Shown here: piece by piece, positions 23,000 through 34,913 of the stretch
How positions within the stretch are numbered: position 1 is the stretch's first letter
Layout of the letters: each line of letters begins with the position of its first letter
Assembly: GCA_963971405.1 (NCBI GenBank)
Contig: OZ020492.1
Location: 2,914,001 to 2,978,000 of the forward strand
Length of the DNA stretch: 64,000 nt
From: Psococerastis gibbosa
Taxonomy: Eukaryota > Arthropoda > Insecta > Psocodea > Psocidae
Direction of reading: 5' to 3'
The notes under the pieces: model-generated
Seen by the model: the letters and a program-made list of their open reading frames with translations, nothing else
Told to the model about the DNA's origin: nothing
Databases searched by the model: none
Program-made: the position numbers and the translations under genes

Positions 23000-24060
23000 C
23001 GGTTGATTAACTAACTAACTAAAAAAATATTTAAAAAAAAAAAATAATAATAATGATAGTCTTCATTGAAAATAATAATATTGTAGAGACAGCCAGATTA
23101 GGGCCCATGGCCCTCTCATACACCTAACTCTACATATATCAACGATAGTTCAAATGAAATATATCAATTTTACCGAATATCAGTCATACCTTCTATACAT
23201 GATAACGGTCATACTATTTCAAATTCGCTACCAATCACGTTCATTTTCTTACACATTCACACGCAGTGGTTTGCTGACTAAGGAAAAACTTGTAATATTT
23301 GTTTTCTAATACGTTGAGAGAAGGAGAGGCACGAATTTCTATGGGCATCGAGTTCCATAGTGTAGAGGAAGAGATGAGAAATGAAGAGAGGAAGATTCGA
23401 GAATGTTAGAAGGAGGTCGTAATGAGATATGACATTTGGAAATCAAGAGAACGAGCCAGAACAGATGAGAAAGGAGAAAAGAAGTCAACGCAGTTACACT
23501 GATGATGTCGACCGCAGATGTTGACGAAACGCTTGGAAGTAGCCTACGCTTTCAGAACGACCACGGCCTATCATCCCGGATTCTACTGCTTCGTCACATA
23601 ACTCCGGCCGTGAAAGCCTTTTTATTTATATAGAATGGAGAAAAATTTGGAAATGTGCAAATAAAAGGTATTTCAGTATGTACTTATAGACTACACTCCA
23701 CTTACCTATAACCTAAACCTATAAAATATAAAAGCAACTATTGACCATATTATGGTATTTATTGTACAGTAGCATTCCCAATCAGCAGTGCCTGCCGGAA
23801 GGGTGAGACGAATGTTCTCTCCCCTCCATACAAAATTTAGGCCAGTGGAGACACAAATAAGACGCGGATCGTAGGGTATATGGGCAACAATTGTGGATAG
23901 GGGGGGGGGGTCCGGAGATTCGTTTATTTAAGGATTTATTTAGCCTCATAATAATATATACGTTTTAGGATCATAAGAGGAATTTAGTTGTCTTGTTGTG
24001 TGGTAAGGAATGAGTGGAGTCTATAAAGATACAGTTACTATAAATTTAAAATTAACATTG
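23000..24060. other. Stretch without recognised genes
   Basis: A-rich and AT-rich sequence with short decayed LINE-like words and a G run at 23889. No gene is supported. Confidence 0.35.
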
Positions 24061-24061
24061 T

Positions 24062-24262
24062 CAAGACATGTAGCGCAGTGGTGCGGACTCTGACTTTCAC
24101 CCGAAAGGTTGTTGGTTCGAGTCCCACACTGACTAAATTTTCTGGCCATGCTTCGGAGGGCATGTAAAGCAGGCGGTCCCGGGTCATCCTAGTTGAGTGT
24201 AAGAGAGGGCTTTATAGCCCTAACTCCGCTAGGTTGGCTTAGTAGAAACAATAAAAAGTTTT
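24062..24262 (+). mobile_element. tRNA-derived SINE (family A)
   Basis: It holds the A-box-like 'tgtagcgcagtgg', B box 'ggttcgagtccc', the body through 'ccgctaggttggcttag' and a short A-rich tail. It is very similar to the copy at 18589, so the family was active recently. Confidence 0.87.
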
Positions 24263-24394
24263 TTTTAAACAATCTTTTATCTTTTAATTAAATTAATGAA
24301 TAATTAATTACAAGGAAAATATAATCGGTAGGCCTACTATGGGTAGAACTAGCGGGCACTAATGTTATACAGTAGTAGGTATAAACCTTTGAGT

Positions 24395-24665
24395 GGGACT
24401 TTGGGAGTCACATGATATTTTCCCAAGAGTGTCAGACGGCCGCATGCCGAAAAAGATGTACAAAGCCAGCATGACAGGATGACGACTGGCCGGACGTCCT
24501 CGAAAACGCTGGAAGGATGAGTTGGAGCGTTGTACAAAACCGAGATGACAGGAGGAGTGTTGTCGAGCAGGCCAAAGCTCATCAAGGACTGTCGGGCCAG
24601 ACGAAGGGGAAGAAGAACCCCAAGGGTGCTGTTGGGCCCTTGCCCTCCTAACTCATTGGCCCTCT
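24395..24665 (+). mobile_element. LINE 3' fragment (RT C-terminal tail)
   Basis: The plus strand reads RMPKKMYKASMTG, stop, then RLAGRPRKRWKDELERC. This is the GRPRKRW tail found at the end of many arthropod LINE ORF2 proteins. Stops interrupt it. Confidence 0.7.
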
Positions 24666-24711
24666 TCTAATTTATAGCGTGTCTCCACTATTCCACACAA
24701 ATCATTTTGTA

Positions 24712-25088
24712 AGGCCCGGTACACAAGTACGTTCGGCATCGGCGCCGACGCTGAGAAATTTGTCACTGGAGCAAATGGGTATGACAATACTTGATAGGAA
24801 ACAAGAATACAGACGTGCTAGCGCGGAGGGCGCACTTCTTTAGTTCTTGTACAAACCGTGAACAAAACGTTGCATAAAGTTAAACTTTTTCTTGTAAAAC
24901 CCTCCAACCTGTGTGAAAACCTCTGTGAAACCCTCAACGAAAAAAAAATAATCTGTCGCGTCCTTGTGTCGCCCGCCGCAACCAGCAGCGTCTTCTACGT
25001 CCGGCGGCCCCGTCGAGCATCAACCTTCACACCAGTGCCGACGCGGCGACGCCGATGTCGAACGTCCGTATGTGATGGAACCGTGCCT
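24712..25088. mobile_element. MITE with long GC-rich terminal inverted repeats
   Basis: Left AGGCCCGGTACACAAGTACG with CGGCATCGGCGCCGACGC inside; right GCCGATGTCGAACGTCCGTA...CGTGCCT. These are imperfect inverses, flanked by TA on both sides (24710-24711, 25089-25090). It is about 377 bp, with no transposase. Confidence 0.65.
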
Positions 25089-25234
25089 TAACCCGTAACC
25101 AAATAGGCCTACATCACCGCTATTGACCTCGTTTGTAGGCATTACTTCAATTTTCCCTGCAAATGATTATGTAATCGAACATAGTGTGCAGTTTCCATTA
25201 TCAAAAATTCGGAAACACTTTTCATCATAATACC

Positions 25235-25945
25235 GCATTAATAACTCAATTTACATGAAAAATGACTAAAAAATATTTTTTCTGTGGAACCTTTCTATCG
25301 ATGATTTATACCTTCAGGCATGTTTTAAGTGTTAAATACCTAGGCTATAGAGTAAAGGAGTCTGCCCACTACACCGTATCATACCATAACCGTAATAGGA
25401 ACGTGTCAGGCAAAAAAATATTCTTTGTATAGAAAAGCATGACACTACCCCACTAGACCGTTCCGTCACCGACCAGTACCGTCGCGTGCCATGCACGAAG
25501 CGTTAATAATTGTCGACGAGAATATTTTGCCGGTGCCGATACCTTCCGCGGGGTAGAAACTGCGTTACCCCCTTGGTGTCATGCGGGCATTAAACGCCGT
25601 CGATTCGTTTCAGTGGGCAAAGCAAGCCGTACAGTATTGCTTTCCGTGCTTGATACGTTCATAGCACGGTCATGGTATAATACGGTGTAGTGGGCAGACT
25701 CCTTAAGAAAACCGAACAGGTTGCTGTCCCAAACAATGATTAATTGGTTTTGTGATAAAAATAATTTTATGAAGAAATTATGGAAATTTCGCGCTCCAAT
25801 TCATTGTATACGCTGCCATTATTACTGTGTTGTAATGTATTGGTCCACCCGTTCTAGAATATGCTATCCCATCGATCAATTCAGTGCTTTGGGATAGGGG
25901 ATATATTGGACCAAAGAAAAATTCAACATAATAAATAACAGGTAG
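25235..25945 (+). repeat. Rep-1 copy split by a MITE
   Basis: Rep-1 words before the break (aaaaatgactaaaaaata, acctttctatcgatgatt, accttcaggcatgtttta) continue after it (aaccgaacaggttgctgtcc, gaagaaattatgga). The insertion is the element at 25356-25703. Confidence 0.75.
25356..25703. mobile_element. MITE with about 30-bp TIRs and TAA target duplication (PIF/Harbinger-like)
   Basis: Left AGGAGTCTGCCCACTACACC and right GGTGTAGTGGGCAGACTCCT are perfect inverses; similarity continues inward (GTATCATACCAT against ATGGTATAATAC). TAA lies on both sides (25353-25355, 25704-25706). The intact Rep-1 copies at 36450 and 40180 read 'gagtaacaaaaccgaa', which is the empty site with a single TAA. A 3-bp TWA duplication is the hallmark of PIF/Harbinger. 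It is 348 bp and non-coding. Confidence 0.88.
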
Positions 25946-25959
25946 TGAAATATGCCTTA

Positions 25960-28380
25960 AACACATTCAACACAATAAAACTTACCAAAGTCTCCTGGAT
26001 CCACCCTTGTTTCACAGACTACAGACAAGCGCTCTGATCCATTTCAGGTGTTCCCCCACTCTGCTGGGCTGTCCACTGGAGGGCGCCTATCGAGTTTCGA
26101 GTCACCAATTGAAGGAGCGGGCTGGCGAGGTGGCAACGGTTGTGGAGTAGAACGGATTCGGGACGCTATACTCACTAGCTCAAGCCCTCTATGAAAGAGA
26201 AGATAAAGTTGGCCCTGGATTCAGTATTGACAGGCCGGAGTCCGATCAGCCACCACGAACACGTTCGTGACCTAGCTGACTTCTCTGACAACTCCGTGAA
26301 CGCTTTTTTACATTGCCCTGTCTGAATAATCGGAGTAGGCCTACATATTTTCTAATGAACGAAATGCAGCATAACAAATCAAAATAGGCTATGTAAAACA
26401 TTTTAATATCTATGTCAAAGATCATTACAATGCGTTTCGTAATGTTCAATGATAGAACAATAATTCGTATTAATACTAAAGTATGTTAAATTCGTTAATT
26501 AACTTAAATACAGTCTGTTGTGCGATATAAACAACGCAATCATATCAGCCTAGGCCTTGTGCGGTGAGCAATATCAAAGTCAGTTATAGTAGCCAGTCCC
26601 ACTGAACTTTAAGAGCAAAGTAGTTAGTTACCTATCTGCTTTTTGTGGGAACTTTCATGCAAGGTTAGACATGTGCACGTAGCAAGTAGCAGTAAAACAA
26701 AGGTTCACATTTAAAAACTAGTTTGAAATCTAGCTCACCGAATTCATGGCCAGTTACTATTTTACAGAATTACAGATGGTAGAAAAAAACTTAATAAAGC
26801 TATATATTAACAGCAACAACCAGTGAGTGCAGTGCGTCTTTAGATTTGTTGCCGTTTTGCCAATGAAAAAATTTGAATGGAATTGGTGGAAAATTTTTTG
26901 AGCTGAATAGAAGTAACATCTCCTTTGGGATATTCCCGATTAATAAACAAAAAATCATTTAAATACAAGATTTCTTAGTACATATTATTCCAATACCACT
27001 GATTCTATATAACAAATACATAATAAAATATAACAAAAACCGATAATAGCATTTAAAAGATATTTATGTTAATACGAGTACAAAACGGCACTCACCGGTC
27101 TTGTGTCACACGGAACTTACAAAAAAATTAAATAATATTGACACAATGCCCATGTTAGATTCTACATAAGCTGAATTACACAGACCAACTAAGTCATTCA
27201 CTGTTGTTACCTGAAATTAACTTGGAACGTCAGGTACACTTTAAAAGCTATAGATATTAATTTATGAAAGGCAACCATAGCGATGAAATGGCTGGGCCTA
27301 TGCAAGCAGCGGGTAAGCAAATTCAAAATATAAAAAAATCCAACACATGTAGGTAAACTAAAACCAACCTTTTCCTTCAAAATTGGTTTTTTTCGGAACG
27401 GAGCCATCAGTCTAAAAACTTAAATAGATCATCGAAAAATTAATGAAAAATTCAATGCCTATTTTAATTAATAATTTTACTCGATGGAAAATGTTGTGAG
27501 TTTCTAAGCGAAAATCAGACAATAATATTAAGTAGTGAGAGTATGAAATGAAAACAACAATGAAAAGACAAGGTAGGTAGCTGCCGCAGCAAACTAGACT
27601 AAATCCTAAAGGCGATTAAAAAAAAACTCGACAAGGCATACGTAAATTATCTCTGACAAGATTCACTACAAACGACACCATAGATAGCAAAATGCGTAGA
27701 AAAATATTTGTAAGACTATTTTAAAACATTACGCGATGTCTAAAAAACAATACCAAAAGCAACTTTTTGTCACATTTTGGGATATTGTGAGACTATCGGA
27801 AAGTCCACTGTTCGTGTTTTAAACAAAGTTAAAATTCTCTGAAATGGTCGTAGAGCCATCAATGATTTTATAAATTGAAAGAAATGTTTCTCTACACTTA
27901 GATTTTAAACAGGATTTCACGGTAGTTTGTGGCCGCGGGTAACACCATCCGGATACAGTTAGGGAAGGCTTCGTTTTGTCACTCCTTCCGTTAATACGGT
28001 CAAATTGAGTAAGTAAAGCCCACATACTATGCATCAAAATGTAAGGGAGAATGTTTATTCTAGTTCGAATGACCTCTGTTTGATAGCTCTACATCAACAA
28101 TCCCTGTAAAATTTTAATAGGTTAAAAATACGTACAGTAGGATGCACTATAGCTTCGTAGATTTCCATAATATGTTTCCAATCAGCTTTGGGCAGTGTGA
28201 TTTGGTTATCTGGACACATTTCGAAAAAAAAAAATAATAATTTGTAGGGTTTCTGAACGATAAGTTTATATATATTGCCGAGCTTCAATGCAAGTGTATG
28301 TATTGGCAGTTTTTTCCGCCTACGAAACAGATTTCGTTGTCTCGTAAAAATGTTTTAAATAGTTGATCATGTAACCAAAC
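25960..28380. other. Stretch without recognised genes
   Basis: AT-rich. A short repeat at 27840-28050 (agagccatcaat...ctctacac, with a partly inverted second half) recurs at 46535-46620. No coding exon is recognised. Confidence 0.35.
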
Positions 28381-28389
28381 TCATTCGAC

Positions 28390-28680
28390 ATGAGTAGTTC
28401 AAAGTATTATAAAAAGCACATTCCCCGGAAATTAACAAAAAGAATCGGTAGAAATATACAGTCAATACAACTAAATCAAAATAAAGACTCCAGCTGTCAA
28501 TTGAGGAACAAGAAGAGTCAGCAAGGCAAGGGGCTAGGAATTGCTTTGACGAGTGACTTGCGTAACCATCGACAGGCGCACTTTGTACCGAAGGTGAATT
28601 ATAACAAGGCTACGTCTCGTATAACCATTAACCAAGACAGTAACCGCAACTTACTGCCCCTTACCCTGCCAGTAAATTGA
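28390..28680 (+). CDS. Short open reading frame, unrecognised
   Basis: A 96-codon frame beginning MSSSKYYKKHIPRKLTK and rich in Lys, Asn, Gln and Ser; strongly basic. No domain, signal peptide or membrane segment is visible and I do not recognise it. It has no obvious splice partners and lies in a repeat-poor patch. It may be a chance frame; I list it only because it is longer and less repetitive than its surroundings. Confidence 0.15.
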   Translation: MSSSKYYKKHIPRKLTKRIGRNIQSIQLNQNKDSSCQLRNKKSQQGKGLGIALTSDLRNHRQAHFVPKVNYNKATSRITINQDSNRNLLPLTLPVN

Positions 28681-28832
28681 ATACGCAACAGCGCTTAGTG
28701 GTTGCCAATGACATTTTCTTATAAAATTACCTTCGGTAAGGAGCAAGCCTGTCGACGGGTGTAGTAACTGTGGGGACTGAACGACCTGGAGTCAGTTATT
28801 GATAAAAGGAAAGCCAAGACAACTAGCTTGGA

Positions 28833-29213
28833 TTATATTATGTTGCGTCCACACTTGTTGAAAGTTTTGATCGTCAAAGGGCATGCATTGAATGACAGGT
28901 ACTCGTAGATGCATCCTGCTTCATTTAACAAGACATGAAATAGACGACCATAACGAGTTAGAATGCATGCTCTAATTATGTAAATGAAGAACAAGTTGAT
29001 AAGCAAGATGAACATGACAGTTATACAAGTTTGGACATAATCAGTGAGTGTCAATGCCATCGACATAACATAATAAGCACCTTTGTGACCACAATATACG
29101 GTACTAAATTCCATTGAGAACGAGCCGTGAAGGATAAGACCAACGACGAGGTGTACGGCGATGTAATATTGTTGTGGAAGGTTAAAAAAAATCAATTCAG
29201 GTCGGCAGGCCAT
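28833..29213 (-). pseudogene. Multi-membrane-segment reading frame, possible chemoreceptor fragment
   Basis: A 126-codon minus-strand frame. It has two or three hydrophobic stretches: around YYIAVHLVVGLILHGSF, YYVMSMALTLTDYV, and CITVMFILLINLFFIYIIRA, the last followed by a basic turn (CILTRYGRLFHVLL). That layout, with a long hydrophobic helix then an R..R...L loop, recalls insect gustatory/odorant receptors, but no diagnostic signature such as the TYhhhhhQF tail is present. A donor-like GA|GTACCT lies within the frame after GCIYE. A LINE tail abuts upstream. It may be a single exon, a relic or chance; the family call is inference only. Confidence 0.28.
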
Positions 29214-29221
29214 GTGGAATG

Positions 29222-29335
29222 AGCGGCGGGTGACAAAGCTCCGAGGAAGACCCAGGTTACGCTGAGAGGATAGGGTACAAGACGCTGTGAATCAGAGAAT
29301 GGCGTCGTTTCACTCGGGAACGTCTCGCATGTTGA
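29222..29335 (+). mobile_element. LINE 3' fragment (RT tail)
   Basis: The plus strand reads TKLRGRPRLR, stop, EDRVQDAVNQRM. This is the GRPRLRW-x-D tail of LINE ORF2 proteins with a stop in place of the Trp. Only about 110 bp remain. Confidence 0.6.
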
Positions 29336-29438
29336 AAAATTGTGACCACGGTCACGTTTTCTAATACTTTACCACTGATGTATTCAAGGCTTATCGTAGG
29401 GCACAATTATATGAGAGGTACCATTACAATTCTGGAGT

Positions 29439-32400
29439 CTATGGGCTTTTCTTCGCCAGCGGCAAGCAGATTTCAACTTCACCGTTTTTATCAGCAGTGC
29501 ATTTCATTTTCCGGAGTTCGTCGATTCTCTTTTTCCGCTCTTTGCTAAGGACTTGACTCTTGGCCGTCGCAGAAGGAGACTTTTGAGCAACTTTCTTTCT
29601 GGTTTTAGACTTGACCACTCGTTCAACTGTAACCTATGAAATAGAAAAGTTCAGAGCCCTGAGAAATATCATTTCGATAACTAGGGAGTCCAGTGTAAGG
29701 ACTTCATAATCTGTAGCCACTCGGTGGTAATGACGGCACCATTCTATATTTAAAAATAGAGGGACAATTTTTCTGTGGGATGTGACCTTATGGATAGTTT
29801 TACGATCGAGGTTTCTTGTGAAATTTGACATTGTATAAAAAAAAAACTGAAACGGGGTTACTCTGACAACCGCTTTGGCTGCAGGATTGACAGCAACATT
29901 TATAAGAGCAGTTTCTCATTTTCCATCACTGGTGGTATGACTCTACTGTAAACGAAGAAGGCTAAAGGCTGCATATTGAACAATTATAAGTTTACGGAGT
30001 AGCTATTAATTTCAAATTGGTGGCTAGCATTAGGTTTTCCTTTTGGTTGGGTATGCTACGTTCACGTAATTTAAATTATAAATATTATTATAAATATATA
30101 TAACCCTTCCATTACATGTCTTACTCTTGCTATACTTGGGCAACAGGAATCCGAAGAAAATTTAGTATTCAGTATCTGACACCAAGTTTCCCTACATATG
30201 GTGGGAGTAGCCCTAAGTAATGTATTACAGTGTAAGACACCATAGTAAGCTATCATTTGGATGTTATTTCAGCGTCTTAAAATGAACATGATCGGAAACC
30301 TCACTACCAGGTTTTTCACAAATTTAAAAATAATGATCTTAGATGCAACAATATAAGATATAAATTAGAAGACATTTTTTCATTTTAATTGTAATACGGC
30401 CACTTGGCTAAGTCAATAGTTGGCCGAGGTACAGTGCAAGCTTAGTCGCACTTAAATTGTGACTACATCAAACAACTCCCATGCAATATTACTGATAATA
30501 CTGATTTATGATATTCAAGGGCCATCGCCATGAAGAAGAGATTTTCATCTGACATATTTCAATATATGTGGCCGTCACTAACACCTTTCGGCCACAGTTA
30601 TGTATGGGGCGAAATTCTTGAATATTCCATGAGACCAAACTGCGTTAGTCACGGCCACTACAATAAATGAAACTGTAGAAGAAAATTTTGACTTATTTAT
30701 ATTGCTCATTGATGGCTCTGCTATCAATATCTCCTTGTAAAATTTGAGCTTATGTAAAAAGTTTTCGATGGTTTCCTAATATGGATATTCTATAGTAGGC
30801 TACGGGTTGTTTGCTATGATTTAATATGTACTTACTGAAACCCAATTATTCTTCTTCAAGTCTTTAATATCACGGAACTCATTGTACACTGAGTGAACTT
30901 CGATCAGTACCATATCCCAAAATCCAGCCAAGTCAACCGGTCCCACCGCGTTACTCCCTGGTGGAGGATGCTAAAACAAACCTTAACGTTTGATTTCAAG
31001 GGGAGCATTGTTCAACATGTTACAAAGTTACCAATACACTCTCTCTCTCTTCTACATACAACGTTGTGGCACGATTACCTATTCAGGGTCCACTCCTAAG
31101 GACTGGTAGAATATTCTCCCTCTTGACCAATGCTTCATTTGGGAAATTGTGGTTGGTAACAACAGATTTACTAGACTCACCAGATTATCTTGGCATAACC
31201 CATCAAACTGAATAAACCTTTCGTTCATGAGCAGCCTTGCTTTTCCCATAGCAGCCCTCAGCCTTCCACTAGCATCGTCAGGCATGTCTACATTTTGTTC
31301 AAGCTCGGCAGATGCTGCAGCGCAAAGTTTGACTAGACGTTCCCTTTGTGTCGCCGCTACCTGAAGCATTAATTATTATTATTAGCTAAATATAGATTAT
31401 TATTAATGATTCTTGTGCACCGGCATATTCCAGTTTGTAAACCATATGCAAAGCTTAGGGGAAACACAGTGCTTTTTGTTGGAACTATTAACTAGCAATG
31501 AATCAATCAATTATAATATGCATATCATATTCCATTACATAACATTCCAATAAAATTACTATCGCTGGGCTTTAGCAGCCCGTACGCGTTCAGGAACTGT
31601 TACATTGTTGTTTCCTTTTTTCTAAAAAAAAATACATATATTTTGTTAAAATAAAAATTAAAAATTATTCAGTACGTGAATTATGTGAATAGGCTATGAG
31701 AGGTCTGAACGCTATGCAACTTATGGCATTACGATGTAATTGATTCAGTGTACCTACAACCAGTCACTTCTAACATTTTTACACATCAAAATAAATTGGT
31801 TGCGTAGAAACGTATTATATTTAATTAACATACCCTTCGGAAAAAGTTGCCATCATGGTCAGGCTTTCCTAGACCTTCAGCCACGGAACGATCTTCCACA
31901 GTACTCAATAACGTATCCACTGCATCTATAAAGTCTTCCATTTTCTTAGGCACTATTTCGGAACTAAAACGAAAACAATCCAGAGCTGAGTGTCAAAAAG
32001 TCATAATCTAACTATAAAAGAAGCAATGTATTTATTTTTATAGTAACATTCAATTCATATTTTTGAATCATATTCCAATGCCTCCACTATTCCAAACGAA
32101 ACATTTCTAAACGTGGTGAGACCGTGCGTATGTGTAAAACCTAATTTAAATAAATTCTATGCATTCGGGCGAAGTTGTGCATCCATACAATCAATCATAC
32201 ATGCATACACGTCGACAATGAATTAGTATATAGTATATAGTAGGATAAATAAGCCAATGAAATAAATATAAATGTTAACAAATTGCCGTTAAAATTAATA
32301 AAAATTGAAAGCACCTGTCTTAGTATGGAACGGGCATTCTTAAAAATGTTAAGTTATTTTGAGAGTGCAAATTAGAAAAAGAACTGTATTTACTCATTTC

Positions 32401-34913
32401 AATGCCATATACCATAGAGTACAATAACAGCAAAGAAGACAGCCACAGAACTCTAAATGTGTAGCCTACATGAATGGAAGGATTCTTGATGACGAATGTA
32501 TCGTAACAATTTGAGACTGCCGCAGAGATGTGCAGGCGTGACCTATTACTCCCACACTTCATCGCATCACTGAGCACACCAAAATGCAATAATTTACAAC
32601 AATACATTGCAACGATAGCTGAGGAAATGAATGTCGGATTGAGAAGCTAATCGGCTCATCTTTTAAACAGTTAAATGTCGATTGCCATTGACATTTATCA
32701 GCCCAGTAAATGTATTTTATTGTTATACTTCCATAATTTCGAAATTTCACAGTACGTACAGTACTTAATAGTGTACAGCCCGTAGGAAATTGGCAACCCG
32801 AAATTTATTATTATTTTTTAATTAACTAAGCATGTTATTAAAGATTTGGCTCATCAAAGTTGTAAAAGACTACTTTATGCATCATATAATAAGGTATTTT
32901 TAGTTTTCGAAATTGTAGTTTTTTTATAAAATCGCTTTTACGTGAAAAGTTATTATTTATAAAATATCTGCATGTTTATGAAAAAACTACAATTTCGAAA
33001 TTAAAAATATCTTATAATATGATGCATGAAGTAGTCTTCTACAACTTTGATGAGCCAAATCTATAATAACATGCTTAGTTAATTAAATAAAAAATAAAAG
33101 GGAATAAATTTCGGGTTGCGAATTTCCTACGGGCTGTACACTCTTAAGGATGAGTTTTCAATAAAAAAATTCCAGACAAGGGCATAGAGACAAAAGCACA
33201 AGAAATATTACCATTTTTAAAAGTGAAATTATAGTTAAAAATATAACGTAATTAAAATGACAAAATACATTAGCGTATAAATTTATATAATACTATTTAA
33301 AAATATGCCGTTTTAAATTATTTTTAAATTATGAATGTGGGGTACATTTGTTATGTTGGCTGTTGATGGCGGCCTGGCCTGGCCGACCTGACCTTCACCG
33401 TGGAAGGCTCGGGCCCCTCGGCAGGGCTCGGTGCACGAGCACCGCACCTCTCATTTCTCTGCCCTCATACCTCAAGTGACTCACACAGGCACTAGGCAGG
33501 AGCGCCGCTATTATTTCTGATACCTCGCGTTTCAACTGACAGGCCCGATTTGGGAATTTCAATTGATTGCTTTCCTATTTATACGTAGTATAAGGAAAGC
33601 TTTGTGATGGCCGAAATTTTCGAATCCGAGATTTCAACGGATTTACACGTTTTGAGGTTCCCAGGAGGACATTCTCAGAGGTATTAATAAACATTTCATT
33701 GTCAGAATTGAACTAATTAAGATTTTTTTTAAGTTTGCTGAGATTTCTAAAACAAATTCATCATTAAATGGAGTTGGTTAGTTGCGTCCCAAACTCATCA
33801 GCCGATATAAACGAATAAATCTCTCTGCCATCGGCGTAATTTATAGCATCTGATGCATTTAAAGAGTTTTTAAAGCAGTTGCTCCTCGACGTCATCATCA
33901 CATAACGGTATAACCCCACATGTTGACCGGGTGTGCTACGTGAGCGCAGGGGATTGAGGGGTTCAAAACGCCTAATGTGGCGATAGTGTCAAATTTTTAG
34001 ATCGGGAAATAATTATTAATAAGGTTATTTGCAAGAGTGAACTTGGCGAGTCGGTGGAGCATAGGGACACTAGTATAATAAATAACTAAAAATTTATTAT
34101 CTATATTGCTATGAAGTGTACGCCGATGACAGCGGTACGCCTCTGGATGGCTCGATCTACTTCGAGCCTGGTGCGTAGAACCTGCTGACGATCGCTGGCT
34201 GACTTACTGTGACAAACAGTCACAGCTTCTTCAATTTCAAAGGCGGTGAAACCAGCAGTAAAATACAAGACACCAGTGTAGTGTGCACCCGGTTCCCATT
34301 AAACTTTGTAGTGCTGCTGCAGTACTTTCAGAACAAACAAACAAACACAAACATAATTCAAGATTACTTACTTAATTCGGGAAACATGATCAGGCACAGC
34401 TTGCACCACGCAGGCATCAGGAACGTCCGCGTCCAAATGGAGCAAGTGCTGCATTTTCTTCCCAACCATCGTCACAGCCTCTGTATCAGGCACTTGCTGT
34501 CCGAGTGCCTGTCCTTGCCCCTCTTTCGCAATCTTTTCAAAAGAACTTATGTTCCTCAAAAAACTGCGACAGTTCCTTTCAGGGCTCTTGAGACTCAACC
34601 CCAGATCTGAATATTTAGAAGGAGTTTTGGGTTTATCAGGTCCCAGCATTGCCAGCGACACGTAAGTAGGTGGCTTCGAATTGTTGCCATTGAGCGGTTT
34701 ACCACTGCCATTTGTTATATTTCCTGACTGATCCATTCTGTGGTCCGCGCCATATAGTAATGAGTTATTATAGCCGCTATTTGTACGTGACACTCCAAGG
34801 TAGCTAGGAGCTGGTCTTCGAGGCGGGGACTTGGTGGGCGATTCTTTCTTTGTGTCATCCATCTTAGCTACAATACTACGAACGTAAGCACCCTCAGGAT
34901 CCTTGTTAGCCAT
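29439..34913 (-). CDS. DLGAP5-like: GKAP/DLGAP-family protein, closest to DLGAP5/HURP; 5 coding exons, 393 aa
   Basis: Coding exons on the minus strand: 34913-34372, 31963-31834, 31360-31181, 30970-30836, 29633-29439 (stop TAG). All junctions are GT-AG and in phase. An in-frame TAA lies four codons before the Met, and an acceptor at 34945 puts a 5'UTR intron upstream. Residues 1-180 are Ser/Pro-rich and disordered-looking (SPTKSPPRRPAPSYLG). The GKAP domain follows from about residue 185: VAATQRERLVKLCAAASAEL, LLMNERFIQFDGLCQDNL, then DLAGFWDMVLIEVHSVYNEF. The tail is Lys-rich. HURP/DLGAP5 and fly Mars bundle spindle microtubules; synaptic DLGAPs bind PSD-95. 'NERFxQFxGL' and the Lys-rich end favour the HURP branch. 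At 393 aa it is far shorter than vertebrate HURP (about 850), lacking the N-terminal coiled-coil region. It diverges from testin. Confidence 0.85.
30566..30660. mobile_element. Very short MITE in DLGAP5-like intron 4
   Basis: GTGGCCGTCACTAAC (30568) and GTTAGTCACGGCCAC are near-perfect inverse copies about 90 bp apart. A single arm recurs at 43143 (tgtggccgtcactaac). Confidence 0.5.
32769..33143. mobile_element. Foldback MITE with about 165-bp arms and TTAA flanks
   Basis: Nearly the whole element is one hairpin. The left arm AGTGTACAGCCCGTAGGAAA...aactaagcatgttatta...tttcgaaattgtagttttt is matched in reverse by aaaaactacaatttcgaaat...taataacatgcttagtt...TTTCCTACGGGCTGTACACT. TTAA flanks both sides (32765-32768, 33144-33147), the duplication used by piggyBac elements, although the tips do not start with the usual CCY. 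It lies in intron 1 of the DLGAP5-like gene, between the exons ending at 34372 and starting at 31963. Confidence 0.85.
33563..33670 (+). repeat. Rep-1 5' fragment
   Basis: It begins 'attgctttcctatttatacg' with 'tataaggaaagctttgtgat' and ends at 'acgttttgaggttccca', keeping only the first 100 bp of the family. Confidence 0.75.
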
